This document shows, one piece after another, positions 8,623 through 16,320 of a stretch of 64,000 bases of DNA. The position numbers were made by a program, and so were the translations under genes. The stretch's first letter is position 1. Every line of letters starts with the position of its first letter. The stretch is from VGMA01 sp964655475. GTDB taxonomy: Bacteria > Chlamydiota > Chlamydiia > Chlamydiales > VGMA01. Location: NCBI GenBank assembly GCA_964655475.1, contig CAZZMO010000004.1:62001-126000 (forward strand). Reading direction: 5' to 3'. The notes beneath the pieces are model-generated. The model saw only the letters and a list, made by a program, of their open reading frames with translations. It was not told the DNA's origin and did no database searches.

Positions 8623-8710
8623 CGGAAAGAGAGGGATTTGAACCCTCGATACCAGTAATAGGTATGCCTCCTTAGCAGGGAGGTGCCTTCGGCCGCTCAG
8701 CCATCTTTCC
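8623..8710 (-). tRNA. tRNA-Ser (anticodon GCU)
   Basis: Read on the minus strand, an 88-base gene folds as a class II tRNA. The acceptor stem is GGAAAGA with TCTTTCC plus discriminator G. The D-arm is GGCTGAGCGGCCGAAGGC. The anticodon stem-loop CTCCCTGCTAAGGAG carries GCT. A long variable arm (CATACCTATTACTGGTATC) is present, then the T arm GAGGGTTCAAATCCCTC. The long variable arm and the G73 discriminator fit serine. The gene does not encode CCA. Confidence 0.97.
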
Positions 8711-8720
8711 GTCACAAAAT

Positions 8721-8750
8721 AGTCTAAAGCCTCTTCTAAATTTGATGCAA
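8721..8750 (-). promoter_or_regulatory. Candidate promoter of tRNA-Ser
   Basis: On the minus strand TTGCAT (-35) and TAGACT (-10) are separated by 18 bases. The -10 ends about 10 bases before the mature tRNA 5' end, so initiation would fall at or next to the tRNA. Both hexamers match four of six bases of the sigma-70/66 consensus. No other promoter-like pair lies between the upstream gene and the tRNA. Confidence 0.45.
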
Positions 8751-8756
8751 GTCTAT

Positions 8757-9599
8757 TTATTCTAAAAGGGCCGTGAAGGGGAGAGGCGCGCCGTTAATTG
8801 CGTTCCAGTAGCTCGTATGGAGGGAGCCATCAGGGTTTTCAACCGTGATTCCATAGATCGGAAGGTAGACTTCCATGGAATTTCGAACGGCAAAGTCATA
8901 GCCAAACGCAGCTTCTGCAAGGTGTTTGATCTGGGTGCGGGTGAACCGTTTTTTCAGCCTCTCCGCCTCTTTACAAGACTTAGTGACGAGCCTATCGTCA
9001 ATGATAGTCTCTGGGCGGATGTTGAGGCGGGGGTGTTGCAGGTGGAGCCGCAGCTGAGAGCCATTCTGGACGATCAGTTTTTTTCGTCTGCAGCTTTCAA
9101 TCCAAGGGCTTAATGTCTCACTTTCAAGTTGCATCACCCGGTAGAGAAGCTCTCTTTCCATGATTCCCCCTTTCTGAGCGAGGAGGTTGATGATCTTGAA
9201 TTCATTCTTGTCTACGTTGGCGTTAATGCAATCTCCGAAGCCGTGGGTTTTTTCCCACTGTCTCGTATGTGTGACCATTTCTCCATCGAGGAGATCCCAA
9301 AGGATGACCCCTTCTCCTGTGTGTGTATCCCCTTGCGAATATTTGACAGACATCAAAAGGTAGGGGGAAAACTTGATCACTGGTTCAAGGTAGCGGTGTT
9401 TGTCATCTTTCAAGAGTTCACGGCGGTGAGACTCCATGATCTGCTTTGCTGAATATCTCGCCTCGAGTGTGTGAAAGGTGTTTCCTGCATTGACAAAGTC
9501 AAGAGCTTGAGTTTTTACTTCAGGATGATTGAGATTGACCCAATAGGCGCCATAAGCGAGTGCAGCAAATCCAAAAAACGAAGAGAGGAGACGAAACAT
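8757..9599 (-). CDS. Membrane-anchored protein of unknown function
   Basis: 280 residues. Residues 1-22 are a hydrophobic anchor or signal (MFRLLSSFFGFAALAYGAYW). The middle (~130-190) reads like a winged-helix segment: HGFGDC, then helices KIINLLAQKGGIMERELLYR and SLPWIES-like turns, then KKLIVQNGSQLRLHL. A basic region RLKKRFTRTQIKHLAEAA follows. The C-terminal ~50 residues look like a small beta-sheet domain. I do not recognise the family. It lies 11 bases downstream of pepF on the same strand and may share its transcript. A periplasmic or membrane-tethered role is inference from the N-terminus. Confidence 0.75.
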   Translation of the reverse strand: MFRLLSSFFGFAALAYGAYWVNLNHPEVKTQALDFVNAGNTFHTLEARYSAKQIMESHRRELLKDDKHRYLEPVIKFSPYLLMSVKYSQGDTHTGEGVILWDLLDGEMVTHTRQWEKTHGFGDCINANVDKNEFKIINLLAQKGGIMERELLYRVMQLESETLSPWIESCRRKKLIVQNGSQLRLHLQHPRLNIRPETIIDDRLVTKSCKEAERLKKRFTRTQIKHLAEAAFGYDFAVRNSMEVYLPIYGITVENPDGSLHTSYWNAINGAPLPFTALLE

Positions 9600-9610
9600 A
9601 GCAGTATACC

Positions 9611-11332
9611 TTAACCCATCTGAATAAATTGTTCCACATCTTGAGCAATCACATCATAAGCACCTTGCCAAAATCCTTCTTCAGAAAGGTCGACCTGGAG
9701 GTGCTTCTTAGCGAGATCTTCCAGTGTCATCGATCCAGAGTCGAGAAGGAGCGCATCGTACCGTTTTTCAAACTCTTTTGGATTTTTCATGAAGAGGTGG
9801 TAGATCCCTAAACTAAAGAGATAGCCCATGGTGTAGGGGAAATTATAAAAAGAAATATCGGTAAAGTAGAAGTGCATTTTGTAGGCCCAAAAGTGAGGAA
9901 GGTACGAAGAGAGCTCATCTGCATAACCGATTCGTTGCGCTTTGACCATCATCGCAGTGAGATCATCGGGAGAAAGGGAGCGTTTTTTCCTCTCTTCATG
10001 GAGCATCCGATCGAACACATAACGGGCATGAAGATCGCAAGAAAAGGCGATTGCTTTGCTGAGCTTATCGTCGAGTAGTGTCAGTTTCTCTTCTTTTGTC
10101 TTGGCCCCTTGAATGGCTCCATCGGTCACGATCATTTCACACATGGTCGACGCTGTCTCTGCGACCGACATCCCAATTTCTTGGAGAAAATAGGGTTTTT
10201 GGAAAAGGATTTCATTGTGGTAAGCATGCCCTAATTCGTGAGCGAGTGTGGCAATGCTGCCCATCGTCCCTGCATAGTTCATGAAAATGCGGCTCTCGAG
10301 TGCCATAGGACAGCTTGTACAAAAGCCTCCAGCTCTCTTTCCTTTTCGGTTGTCCGCTTCAATCCATCGCTCTTTTGCAGCCCTTTCTGAAAATTTTGCG
10401 AGGCGCGGGCTTACCTTTTGAAACTGCTGGATGATGAGATCCATCCCTTCATCAAAAGAGTAAGATTTCGCAGGGGAGAGGCCAAGTGGGGCGTCATAGT
10501 CTGCCCAAGAGAGTTTTGGAAGGCCCATCAACTCCGCTTTTTTGCGGAGGAACTTGACCATCACTGGCTTGTTTTTTTCAACGACACTCCACATCGCATT
10601 CAAGGTCGCTTCTGTGATCCGGTTTGTGTGGAGAGCATCAGTTAAAGGATTTTCCCAGCCTCTATGTTCATAAACGGTGTTTCTATAGTCAACGATGCTG
10701 GTGAGGAATTGTGAAAATAGCCCCTCTTTCTTTTTTAAATGGGACTCTAAAGAGTTCATCGCATCGAGTCTAATGCTCCGGTCCCCTTCGCCGAGCTTAT
10801 TTTCAAGCTGACCTAAGGTGAGGGATTCCCCTCGAAAGTCGAAAGAGATCTCTCCCATGTAGGCGTAGTAAATAGAGGTGAAGATGTCGTGGCCACTTGG
10901 TGAGAGGTCGTTAATGAGCTTTTCTTCTACTTCAGGGAGCTTTTTCTTAGCAAAGTTTCTCATCTCCTCGAAATAGAATCGAAAGGCAGAGATTTTCGGT
11001 TGATCAAAGAGGTTATCGAACTCCCCATCGCTCATCTTTCGAAGAGCGTTATCGAGGTCTACTTCGATGCTGCCGAGATCAGAGACAATGTCATTCAAGA
11101 CATTTTCAAAAAATAGAGCCTTAGTATCGCTCGTGTCCTGGGCTGTCAAGCAACCAATCAGTGAGCCAAGTTCGCCGAGCTCTGCATGAATCGATTGGAG
11201 GTTTAAATAAAAATCAGGGGAAGAGGGATCGAATTGCAAACAGGCGACTTTCTCGCCGAGTTGCCCCAAAACTTCTTCTAAGTTCTCATATCCCAACAAA
11301 TTGTTGAGTTGCCAAATTTTGTCGTAGCTCAT
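9611..11332 (-). CDS. pepF: Oligoendopeptidase F-type zinc metallopeptidase (M3 family)
   Basis: 573 residues, normal for the M3B oligoendopeptidase family (~570-600). The zinc site is the HELGHAYHNE motif, with the third ligand Glu expected in the EIGMSVAETAST segment about 25 residues later. The N-terminal ~200 residues form the helical lobe, and the conserved region FCTSCP lies shortly before the zinc site. It would cleave short peptides in the cytoplasm, supplying amino acids; C. trachomatis has a pepF homologue. An AGAG/AAAGG-type ribosome site precedes the ATG. It is divergent from mutL with only 35 bases between the starts. Confidence 0.95.
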   Translation of the reverse strand: MSYDKIWQLNNLLGYENLEEVLGQLGEKVACLQFDPSSPDFYLNLQSIHAELGELGSLIGCLTAQDTSDTKALFFENVLNDIVSDLGSIEVDLDNALRKMSDGEFDNLFDQPKISAFRFYFEEMRNFAKKKLPEVEEKLINDLSPSGHDIFTSIYYAYMGEISFDFRGESLTLGQLENKLGEGDRSIRLDAMNSLESHLKKKEGLFSQFLTSIVDYRNTVYEHRGWENPLTDALHTNRITEATLNAMWSVVEKNKPVMVKFLRKKAELMGLPKLSWADYDAPLGLSPAKSYSFDEGMDLIIQQFQKVSPRLAKFSERAAKERWIEADNRKGKRAGGFCTSCPMALESRIFMNYAGTMGSIATLAHELGHAYHNEILFQKPYFLQEIGMSVAETASTMCEMIVTDGAIQGAKTKEEKLTLLDDKLSKAIAFSCDLHARYVFDRMLHEERKKRSLSPDDLTAMMVKAQRIGYADELSSYLPHFWAYKMHFYFTDISFYNFPYTMGYLFSLGIYHLFMKNPKEFEKRYDALLLDSGSMTLEDLAKKHLQVDLSEEGFWQGAYDVIAQDVEQFIQMG

Positions 11333-11367
11333 CGCCTTTAACTCCCAGTTCCATTACAATAAAAAAC

Positions 11368-13017
11368 ATGATAAATGGCAAGATTCAACCACTTTCTAAT
11401 GAAACGATCAACCAAATCGCCGCGGGCGAAGTGGTGGAAAACCCTGCAGCTGTTGTGAAAGAACTTCTTGAAAATGCAATTGATGCGGGCTCAACAAAAA
11501 TTGTGATCGAAATTTTTCATGGGGGATTTTCTTCCATTCGCGTGAGTGATAATGGATCGGGAATGGGAAGAGAAGATGCGAAGATCTGTTTTGAGAGGCA
11601 TACCACTTCGAAATTAAAAGAGATCAACGATCTTTACTCTATCTCTTCCATGGGTTTTCGAGGGGAAGCCCTTGCCTCGATTGCCTCGATTGCTAAAGTA
11701 GAGCTTCACACCTCTCTCGAAGGCTCTTTCGAAGGATCAAAGGTGACTCTCCACGGAGGAAGGCTCATTTCTGAAGGGGTTTCATCTCCGAGAAAAGGGA
11801 CCACGATTTTGGTAGAATCTCTCTTTTACAACACTCCTGCGAGAAAAAGTTTTCAAAAATCAGCTGCTGCCTCTACCTCAGAAATTCTCAAGGTCGTGAC
11901 AAAAGCATCTCTTGCTTACCCCAATTCCCACATTACCCTTTTCTCTCATGGTGAGGTGCTCCTTGAAGGGGGGACGGGGACGTTCTCTGAAAAAGTGGAG
12001 CAGGTTCTCGGGTTTAAAGGGGTCCGTCTCGACTTTACCGAGGGGCCGTTCCATCTTTGGGGAGCCCTCGGACACCCTGAAGAGACGAGGATGAACCGTT
12101 CAGGTCAGTACCTCTTCGTCAATAGACGCCCTGTTTATTCATACATTGTTGCGTCTGCTGTATTAGAAGGGTATGGGACCCGTCTCGAGGCCAAGCGGTT
12201 TCCTCTCTTTGCTCTCCATCTAGAATTGCCAGGTGCCTTAGTCGATGTGAACGTCCATCCTCAAAAAACAGAGGTTCGGTTTAAAGATGATAAACTGATC
12301 GCATCGTTTGTAAGAAAAGGGATCGCTCTTGCTTGGCAACAAAAAGAGGCTCCAGAATTCATTCTCCCGAAGGCAGAGGGATTCTCTTTTGATACGATCG
12401 GCGTTCAAAAACCCTCTCCTCTCTCTTTTCGAGAAACTCCAAAGCCCATTGAACCACTGCCAGAACCTCGAAGGGAAGAATCCCCTCTTTCTCTGATTCA
12501 TCTTTTAGAAAAGTATGCCCTTTTTGAAAAAGAGGAGCGTATTTGGCTCATCGACCTCGTAGCAGCTAAGTCCCGCCTTGTATTTGATCAAGTCCTATCT
12601 TCTTTGGAAAAAGGGAGCGCTTCTCTCCAGCAGTTTATGTTTCCTGATGTCCTTGAATTTTCTCTGACCGAATCGCAGCTCATCCAAGAAGAGATTCCCT
12701 TACTCGAAAAGGTGGGGATATTACTCAGACCTTTTGGAAAGAATGCCTTCTTATTAGAAGGGCTTGCTCCTCTGATCGCAAAAGAGCATGTCAGAGATAT
12801 CTTATTAGATCTTTCCAGAATTGATGCAGTAAAAGGGGATCAGATCGCAAAAATAGCGAGCCGCTACGCAAGGAAGGAGAAAGGGAATTTCTCTACATCA
12901 GAAGCAAAGAAATTGATCGAAACGTTTTACCGATCAAAAGCTCTATTTTACTGTCCTGAAGGGAAAAAAATTGTGGTCTCTTATGAAGAATCTCTATTGG
13001 AGAAGTGCTTTTCATGA
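11368..13017 (+). CDS. mutL: DNA mismatch repair protein MutL with degenerate endonuclease motif
   Basis: 549 residues. The N-terminal GHKL ATPase is intact: ENAIDAGSTKI, DNGSGM, TTSKL and GFRGEAL are all present, followed by the transducer domain. The C-terminal dimerisation domain is there but short. Where endonuclease-type MutL has DQHAxxER, this protein reads DLVAAKSR (Asp396 onward), so the metal-binding motif is broken and nicking activity is unlikely; this conclusion rests on family knowledge. The stop overlaps the pepP ATG (ATGA), giving a coupled mutL-pepP-ispF unit. As I recall, mutL and pepP are also adjacent in C. trachomatis. Confidence 0.96.
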   Translation: MINGKIQPLSNETINQIAAGEVVENPAAVVKELLENAIDAGSTKIVIEIFHGGFSSIRVSDNGSGMGREDAKICFERHTTSKLKEINDLYSISSMGFRGEALASIASIAKVELHTSLEGSFEGSKVTLHGGRLISEGVSSPRKGTTILVESLFYNTPARKSFQKSAAASTSEILKVVTKASLAYPNSHITLFSHGEVLLEGGTGTFSEKVEQVLGFKGVRLDFTEGPFHLWGALGHPEETRMNRSGQYLFVNRRPVYSYIVASAVLEGYGTRLEAKRFPLFALHLELPGALVDVNVHPQKTEVRFKDDKLIASFVRKGIALAWQQKEAPEFILPKAEGFSFDTIGVQKPSPLSFRETPKPIEPLPEPRREESPLSLIHLLEKYALFEKEERIWLIDLVAAKSRLVFDQVLSSLEKGSASLQQFMFPDVLEFSLTESQLIQEEIPLLEKVGILLRPFGKNAFLLEGLAPLIAKEHVRDILLDLSRIDAVKGDQIAKIASRYARKEKGNFSTSEAKKLIETFYRSKALFYCPEGKKIVVSYEESLLEKCFS

Positions 13018-14027
13018 TTCATAGATTAGAAAGAATTCAACGCCTTATGAAAGAGAAGGGGATCGACCTTTGTCATGTGACGGGGGACTCTCACCTTTTC
13101 TATCTTACAGGAAAGTCCCTCTCTTACGGAGATCTTTGGATCACGAGAGAAAAGGGGGTTTTATTCGTTGACGATCGCTATTTTGAAATGTTGTCACATC
13201 TTTCTCACCTAGAAGTAAGAAGACTCGGAGAGGAAAAAGCGTTTCTCGCTCCCTTTCGAAAATCTCTTGCTGCATTGAATGGGGGATCGCTCCCTTACCG
13301 CACTTTTCAAGAGAAAAAAGAGTTCTTTGAAAAAGAGCCTCTCGATTTCGACCCCGTACTCCTTGTTCGGCTGATCAAAGAAGAGGGGGAAATTGCCCTC
13401 ATCAAAGAGGGTACGAACCTGACTCGAGAAGGCATTGCTTTTGTCATATCCCGATTAAAAGAAGGGGTCGTTGAAGAAGAGATCGCCCGGGAATTTGAGT
13501 TTTTCGTGAGAGGAAGAGGAGCAAGTGGACTCTCGTTTTCTCCGATCATCGCTTTTGGTCCCTCAAGCGCCTTTCCCCACTATAGAGCAGGAGAGCGCAC
13601 TCTTTTAAAACAAGATAGCGCGATCATCGATGTGGGTGTGAAGTGGAAAGGGTACGCTAGCGATTTGACGAGGATGGCAGTGATTGGGAAAGAGAGTGAA
13701 AAATATCATCAAGCTTACCATGCAGTGATCCGCGTGCACGATGAGCTTGTCAAAGCGCTCAAAGTAGGGATGAGAGTCCAAGATTTCCATCTTCTGGCCC
13801 GCACCTATTTGACGAATGAAGGATATGGAGATCATATCAGGCATGGGATTGGTCACTTCATTGGGATCGATACTCATGAAGGGTATAGTTTTTCAAAAGC
13901 AAAAGAGGAGACATTTCAAGAAGGGATGGTCCTCACCATTGAGCCTGGTCTCTACTTCCCTGGAGAATTTGGAATCCGTTATGAAAACACCTTTGTCTTA
14001 AGAAAAGAGGGGCTTGAAGAGTTATGA
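13014..14027 (+). CDS. pepP: Xaa-Pro aminopeptidase / M24 peptidase
   Basis: 337 residues from the ATG at 13014, which overlaps the mutL stop as ATGA; a GTG at 13005 is possible but less likely. The N-terminal creatinase-like domain (to ~120) leads to the pita-bread peptidase domain. Its five metal ligands appear in order: Asp in DVGVKWKG, Asp in YASDLTRM, His in HGIGHFIGI, Glu in TIEPGLYF and Glu in RYENTF. It removes N-terminal residues preceding proline. The protein ends soon after the last ligand, as in short PepQ/PepP types. It overlaps ispF by four bases. Confidence 0.93.
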   Translation: MIHRLERIQRLMKEKGIDLCHVTGDSHLFYLTGKSLSYGDLWITREKGVLFVDDRYFEMLSHLSHLEVRRLGEEKAFLAPFRKSLAALNGGSLPYRTFQEKKEFFEKEPLDFDPVLLVRLIKEEGEIALIKEGTNLTREGIAFVISRLKEGVVEEEIAREFEFFVRGRGASGLSFSPIIAFGPSSAFPHYRAGERTLLKQDSAIIDVGVKWKGYASDLTRMAVIGKESEKYHQAYHAVIRVHDELVKALKVGMRVQDFHLLARTYLTNEGYGDHIRHGIGHFIGIDTHEGYSFSKAKEETFQEGMVLTIEPGLYFPGEFGIRYENTFVLRKEGLEEL

Positions 14028-14506
14028 TCCGAGTAGCTATTGGTCAAGATGCGCACAAATTTTTACCCGTTAAAGGGGAGAAGCGCTGCGTTATCGGAGG
14101 CATCATCTTTGACGATGTGCCAGGGCTCGATGCAGATAGTGATGGGGATATTGTCCTTCATGCCATCTGTAACGCGATCACATCGATCACACATGTCCCC
14201 ATTTTGGGAACAGTGGCCATCGAAATGTGCCGAGACGAAGGGATCACCGATAGCAGGGAATATGTCAAAGCTGCGCTAAAGACACTCAAAGGGTGGAAGA
14301 TTGAATTTGTATCCCTCTCCATTGAAGGGAAAAGGCCTAAGTTTCAGAAAAGAGCTGACGAGATGAGAGAAAGTGTCGCAGAGATTCTCAAGATCAAGAC
14401 CGATGCGGTCGGAGTAACCTTCACCTCAGGGCAAGAGCTCACCCATTTTGGACAAGGCCTTGGCGTTCAATGTACAGCAGTGATAACCGCTACCCAATCT
14501 CTCTGA
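14024..14506 (+). CDS. ispF: 2-C-methyl-D-erythritol 2,4-cyclodiphosphate synthase
   Basis: 160 residues, full length. The zinc ligands are visible as Asp9 and His11 (IGQDAHKF) and His46 (DGDIVLHA). It cyclises CDP-ME 2-phosphate in the non-mevalonate isoprenoid pathway, which supplies the precursor used by UppS elsewhere in the window. The start overlaps the pepP stop as ATGA. Its 3' end overlaps the opposite-strand unknown gene by 17 bases. The GQELTHFGQGLG segment near the C-terminus is the second family signature. Its position near a CysJ-like reductase matches C. trachomatis as I recall. Confidence 0.96.
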   Translation: MIRVAIGQDAHKFLPVKGEKRCVIGGIIFDDVPGLDADSDGDIVLHAICNAITSITHVPILGTVAIEMCRDEGITDSREYVKAALKTLKGWKIEFVSLSIEGKRPKFQKRADEMRESVAEILKIKTDAVGVTFTSGQELTHFGQGLGVQCTAVITATQSL

Positions 14507-15047
14507 TGAGATCGAGATGAATCTCAGCCACCTCTGAGTAATAGTGAACGTTAGGGTGGTAGAGATTTTTCCCTTTCAAAAAGAGCTCTTTTGCCCCAGC
14601 TGCTTCTGTTGGGTGCTTATTCATGTAATGTCTGAGATCGATTTCTGTAAAAAGGGAGTAGTGGTAGAGGAAAAATAGAAGATGAGTCAACCGCTCGGTG
14701 GCCATTTTCCCATTCTGTGAGAGGATCGCTTCTCCAAAACCAATCGATGTAATTCGAGTAGAGAGCGAGCTAAGACTATGAGCTTTAGCTTGATTAGAGA
14801 TGAGGAGTAAGCCTCTAATAATATAGTATTTATTGTTAAATGATTCAGATGGATCGAGACTTTCAATGATCCAGTGATAAATGGTTTCAGGAGATTCAGA
14901 GCGGATCTTTGAGAGCTCCTCGCTATATTCTCTAGAAATTTTACATTTCACAGCAAGAGGTGTGCCCTCCATTGCTTTTCTAGCAAGGTTTTGATAATAA
15001 AGGCTGAGTTCTGCCCCAACCAAATCGAGATGTCGTTTAATATACAT
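14490..15047 (-). CDS. Unknown helical protein
   Basis: 185 residues, predicted mostly helical, with no signal peptide or membrane segment. It overlaps the end of the CysJ-like gene by 11 bases (same strand, so probably co-translated) and the end of ispF by 17 bases (opposite strand). The ATG lies inside the reductase gene. No catalytic motif or family was recognised. Coding character is supported by the tight packing between two sure genes and by the lack of any alternative frame of similar length. Confidence 0.7.
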   Translation of the reverse strand: MYIKRHLDLVGAELSLYYQNLARKAMEGTPLAVKCKISREYSEELSKIRSESPETIYHWIIESLDPSESFNNKYYIIRGLLLISNQAKAHSLSSLSTRITSIGFGEAILSQNGKMATERLTHLLFFLYHYSLFTEIDLRHYMNKHPTEAAGAKELFLKGKNLYHPNVHYYSEVAEIHLDLIREIG

Positions 15048-16167
15048 CGAGATGGATCTGATGAGCTTTTCTCATCTTGGTGAGGTATTCTTCCGCAGCC
15101 ACTCGGTCCATGTTCCCATGCGTTTCAAAGATGGTGAGGAGCGCTTCTGTGACATCTTTTGCCATCTGCTTTGCGTCTCCGCAGATATAGATTTTCGCTC
15201 CCTCTTCAGAGATCCACTGCCAAAGTTCTGCCCCTTTAGCGAGCATCTTGTGCTGTACATAGATTTTCTCTTCTTGGTCGCGAGAGAAGGCTAAGTCGAG
15301 CTTAAGGATCCCTTGAATGGCTACTTCAGTGAGGAATTCTTCGTAGTAGAAGTCCCCTTTTTTGTTTCTTTCACCAAAGAAGAGCCAATTTTTTCCAGGA
15401 GCTTTTGTGTGAGCGCGCTCTTGAATGAAGCCGATGAATGGAGCCACTCCTGTCCCAGGGCCAATCATGATGATCGGAGTGTTTGGGTCTTCAGGAAGAG
15501 TGAAGCGGGGGTTATGTTGTAAAAAGATCGGGACAATCGTTGTGTCTGATGAGATGAGGTGGGAGCTTGTAACCCCTTGTTTGGTCTGCCCTGCATGTTC
15601 ATATTCAAATGTTGCCACCATGAAATGAACCTCATCGCCCACCTTCTTTTGAGAAGAGGCGATGGAGTAGTAGCGGGGGAGGAGGGGCTGGAATGCATCG
15701 CACCACTCTTGTAAAGAGACGTTTGATGTGTAGAAAGTTTCCAAAAAGGAGAGGGGGTCATGTTCATGAGTAAACGCTTTTAGAGATTCCTTCGTAGCGA
15801 GAGCAGGGTGATTGACCAATTTCAAAAAGTTAGAGTTCAGGGAGTCGAGATTCGCATGCTTTGTTAAAAACGATTCGATTGTCATCGTTTCACCCGTTTT
15901 TTTATAGGTCACGGGTGTCTCGGGATGTGTTTCGAAGATTTCTAAAAAAGTTTGAACCCGTTCGAGGCTATTTTCAGGTAAGATCCCAAAACAAGAACCT
16001 ACTTGGTATTCAATATCAGAGTCTTTTAAATCGAGAACAACATGCAATGTTTTTTTTGAAGAACCTGATTTATTTAAAATAAACCGTTCTTTAATATAAG
16101 CGTAGAATGGGGATTTATGACTTAACCCCTTTTTTTCTTTTTCTGTAACTGTATGAGAAATAGGCAT
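15037..16167 (-). CDS. CysJ/cytochrome P450 reductase-like FAD-NADPH flavoprotein without FMN domain
   Basis: 376 residues covering the FAD and NADPH domains of the diflavin reductase family. The FAD motif RYYSIASS is followed by the GVTSSHL segment, then the NADPH-binding GPGTGVAPFIGFIQER, FFGERN, the YICGDAKQMAKDV signature and the C-terminal aromatic (LDVY) that stacks on FAD. There is no flavodoxin domain, so an external electron acceptor or flavodoxin is needed. C. trachomatis has a comparable protein annotated as sulfite reductase, but no sulfite reductase hemoprotein is seen here, so true CysJ function is doubtful. The ATG overlaps the start codon of the divergent lipoprotein gene, and no Shine-Dalgarno sequence is seen. 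Confidence 0.88.
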   Translation of the reverse strand: MPISHTVTEKEKKGLSHKSPFYAYIKERFILNKSGSSKKTLHVVLDLKDSDIEYQVGSCFGILPENSLERVQTFLEIFETHPETPVTYKKTGETMTIESFLTKHANLDSLNSNFLKLVNHPALATKESLKAFTHEHDPLSFLETFYTSNVSLQEWCDAFQPLLPRYYSIASSQKKVGDEVHFMVATFEYEHAGQTKQGVTSSHLISSDTTIVPIFLQHNPRFTLPEDPNTPIIMIGPGTGVAPFIGFIQERAHTKAPGKNWLFFGERNKKGDFYYEEFLTEVAIQGILKLDLAFSRDQEEKIYVQHKMLAKGAELWQWISEEGAKIYICGDAKQMAKDVTEALLTIFETHGNMDRVAAEEYLTKMRKAHQIHLDVY

Positions 16168-16309
16168 GAAAAATTTAACTTTATTGGTTCTCTTAGCAAT
16201 CTTTACTAGCTCATGCGGTTCTCAGTACGGCTATAACAATCGAAATTATATCATTTCAGACGTCGAGGAAGTCGAAAACCAAGATAGCCGGTCTGAGCCA
16301 GGCAACTAA
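16166..16309 (+). CDS. Small lipoprotein, 47 residues
   Basis: The sequence starts MKNLTLLVLLAIFTSSC, a textbook type II signal peptide with the Cys at position 17. The mature peptide would be 31 residues: GSQYGYNNRN, then an acidic tail (DVEEVENQD). It would be lipidated and processed by signal peptidase II. The start ATG overlaps head-to-head with the reductase ATG on the other strand. The ribosome site is weak (TAGG just upstream). It stops 11 bases before the end of gltX. C. trachomatis has the small lipoprotein OmcA beside gltX, but on the other side and Cys-rich, so homology is not claimed. Confidence 0.7.
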   Translation: MKNLTLLVLLAIFTSSCGSQYGYNNRNYIISDVEEVENQDSRSEPGN

Positions 16310-16320
16310 GTATAGCACGC

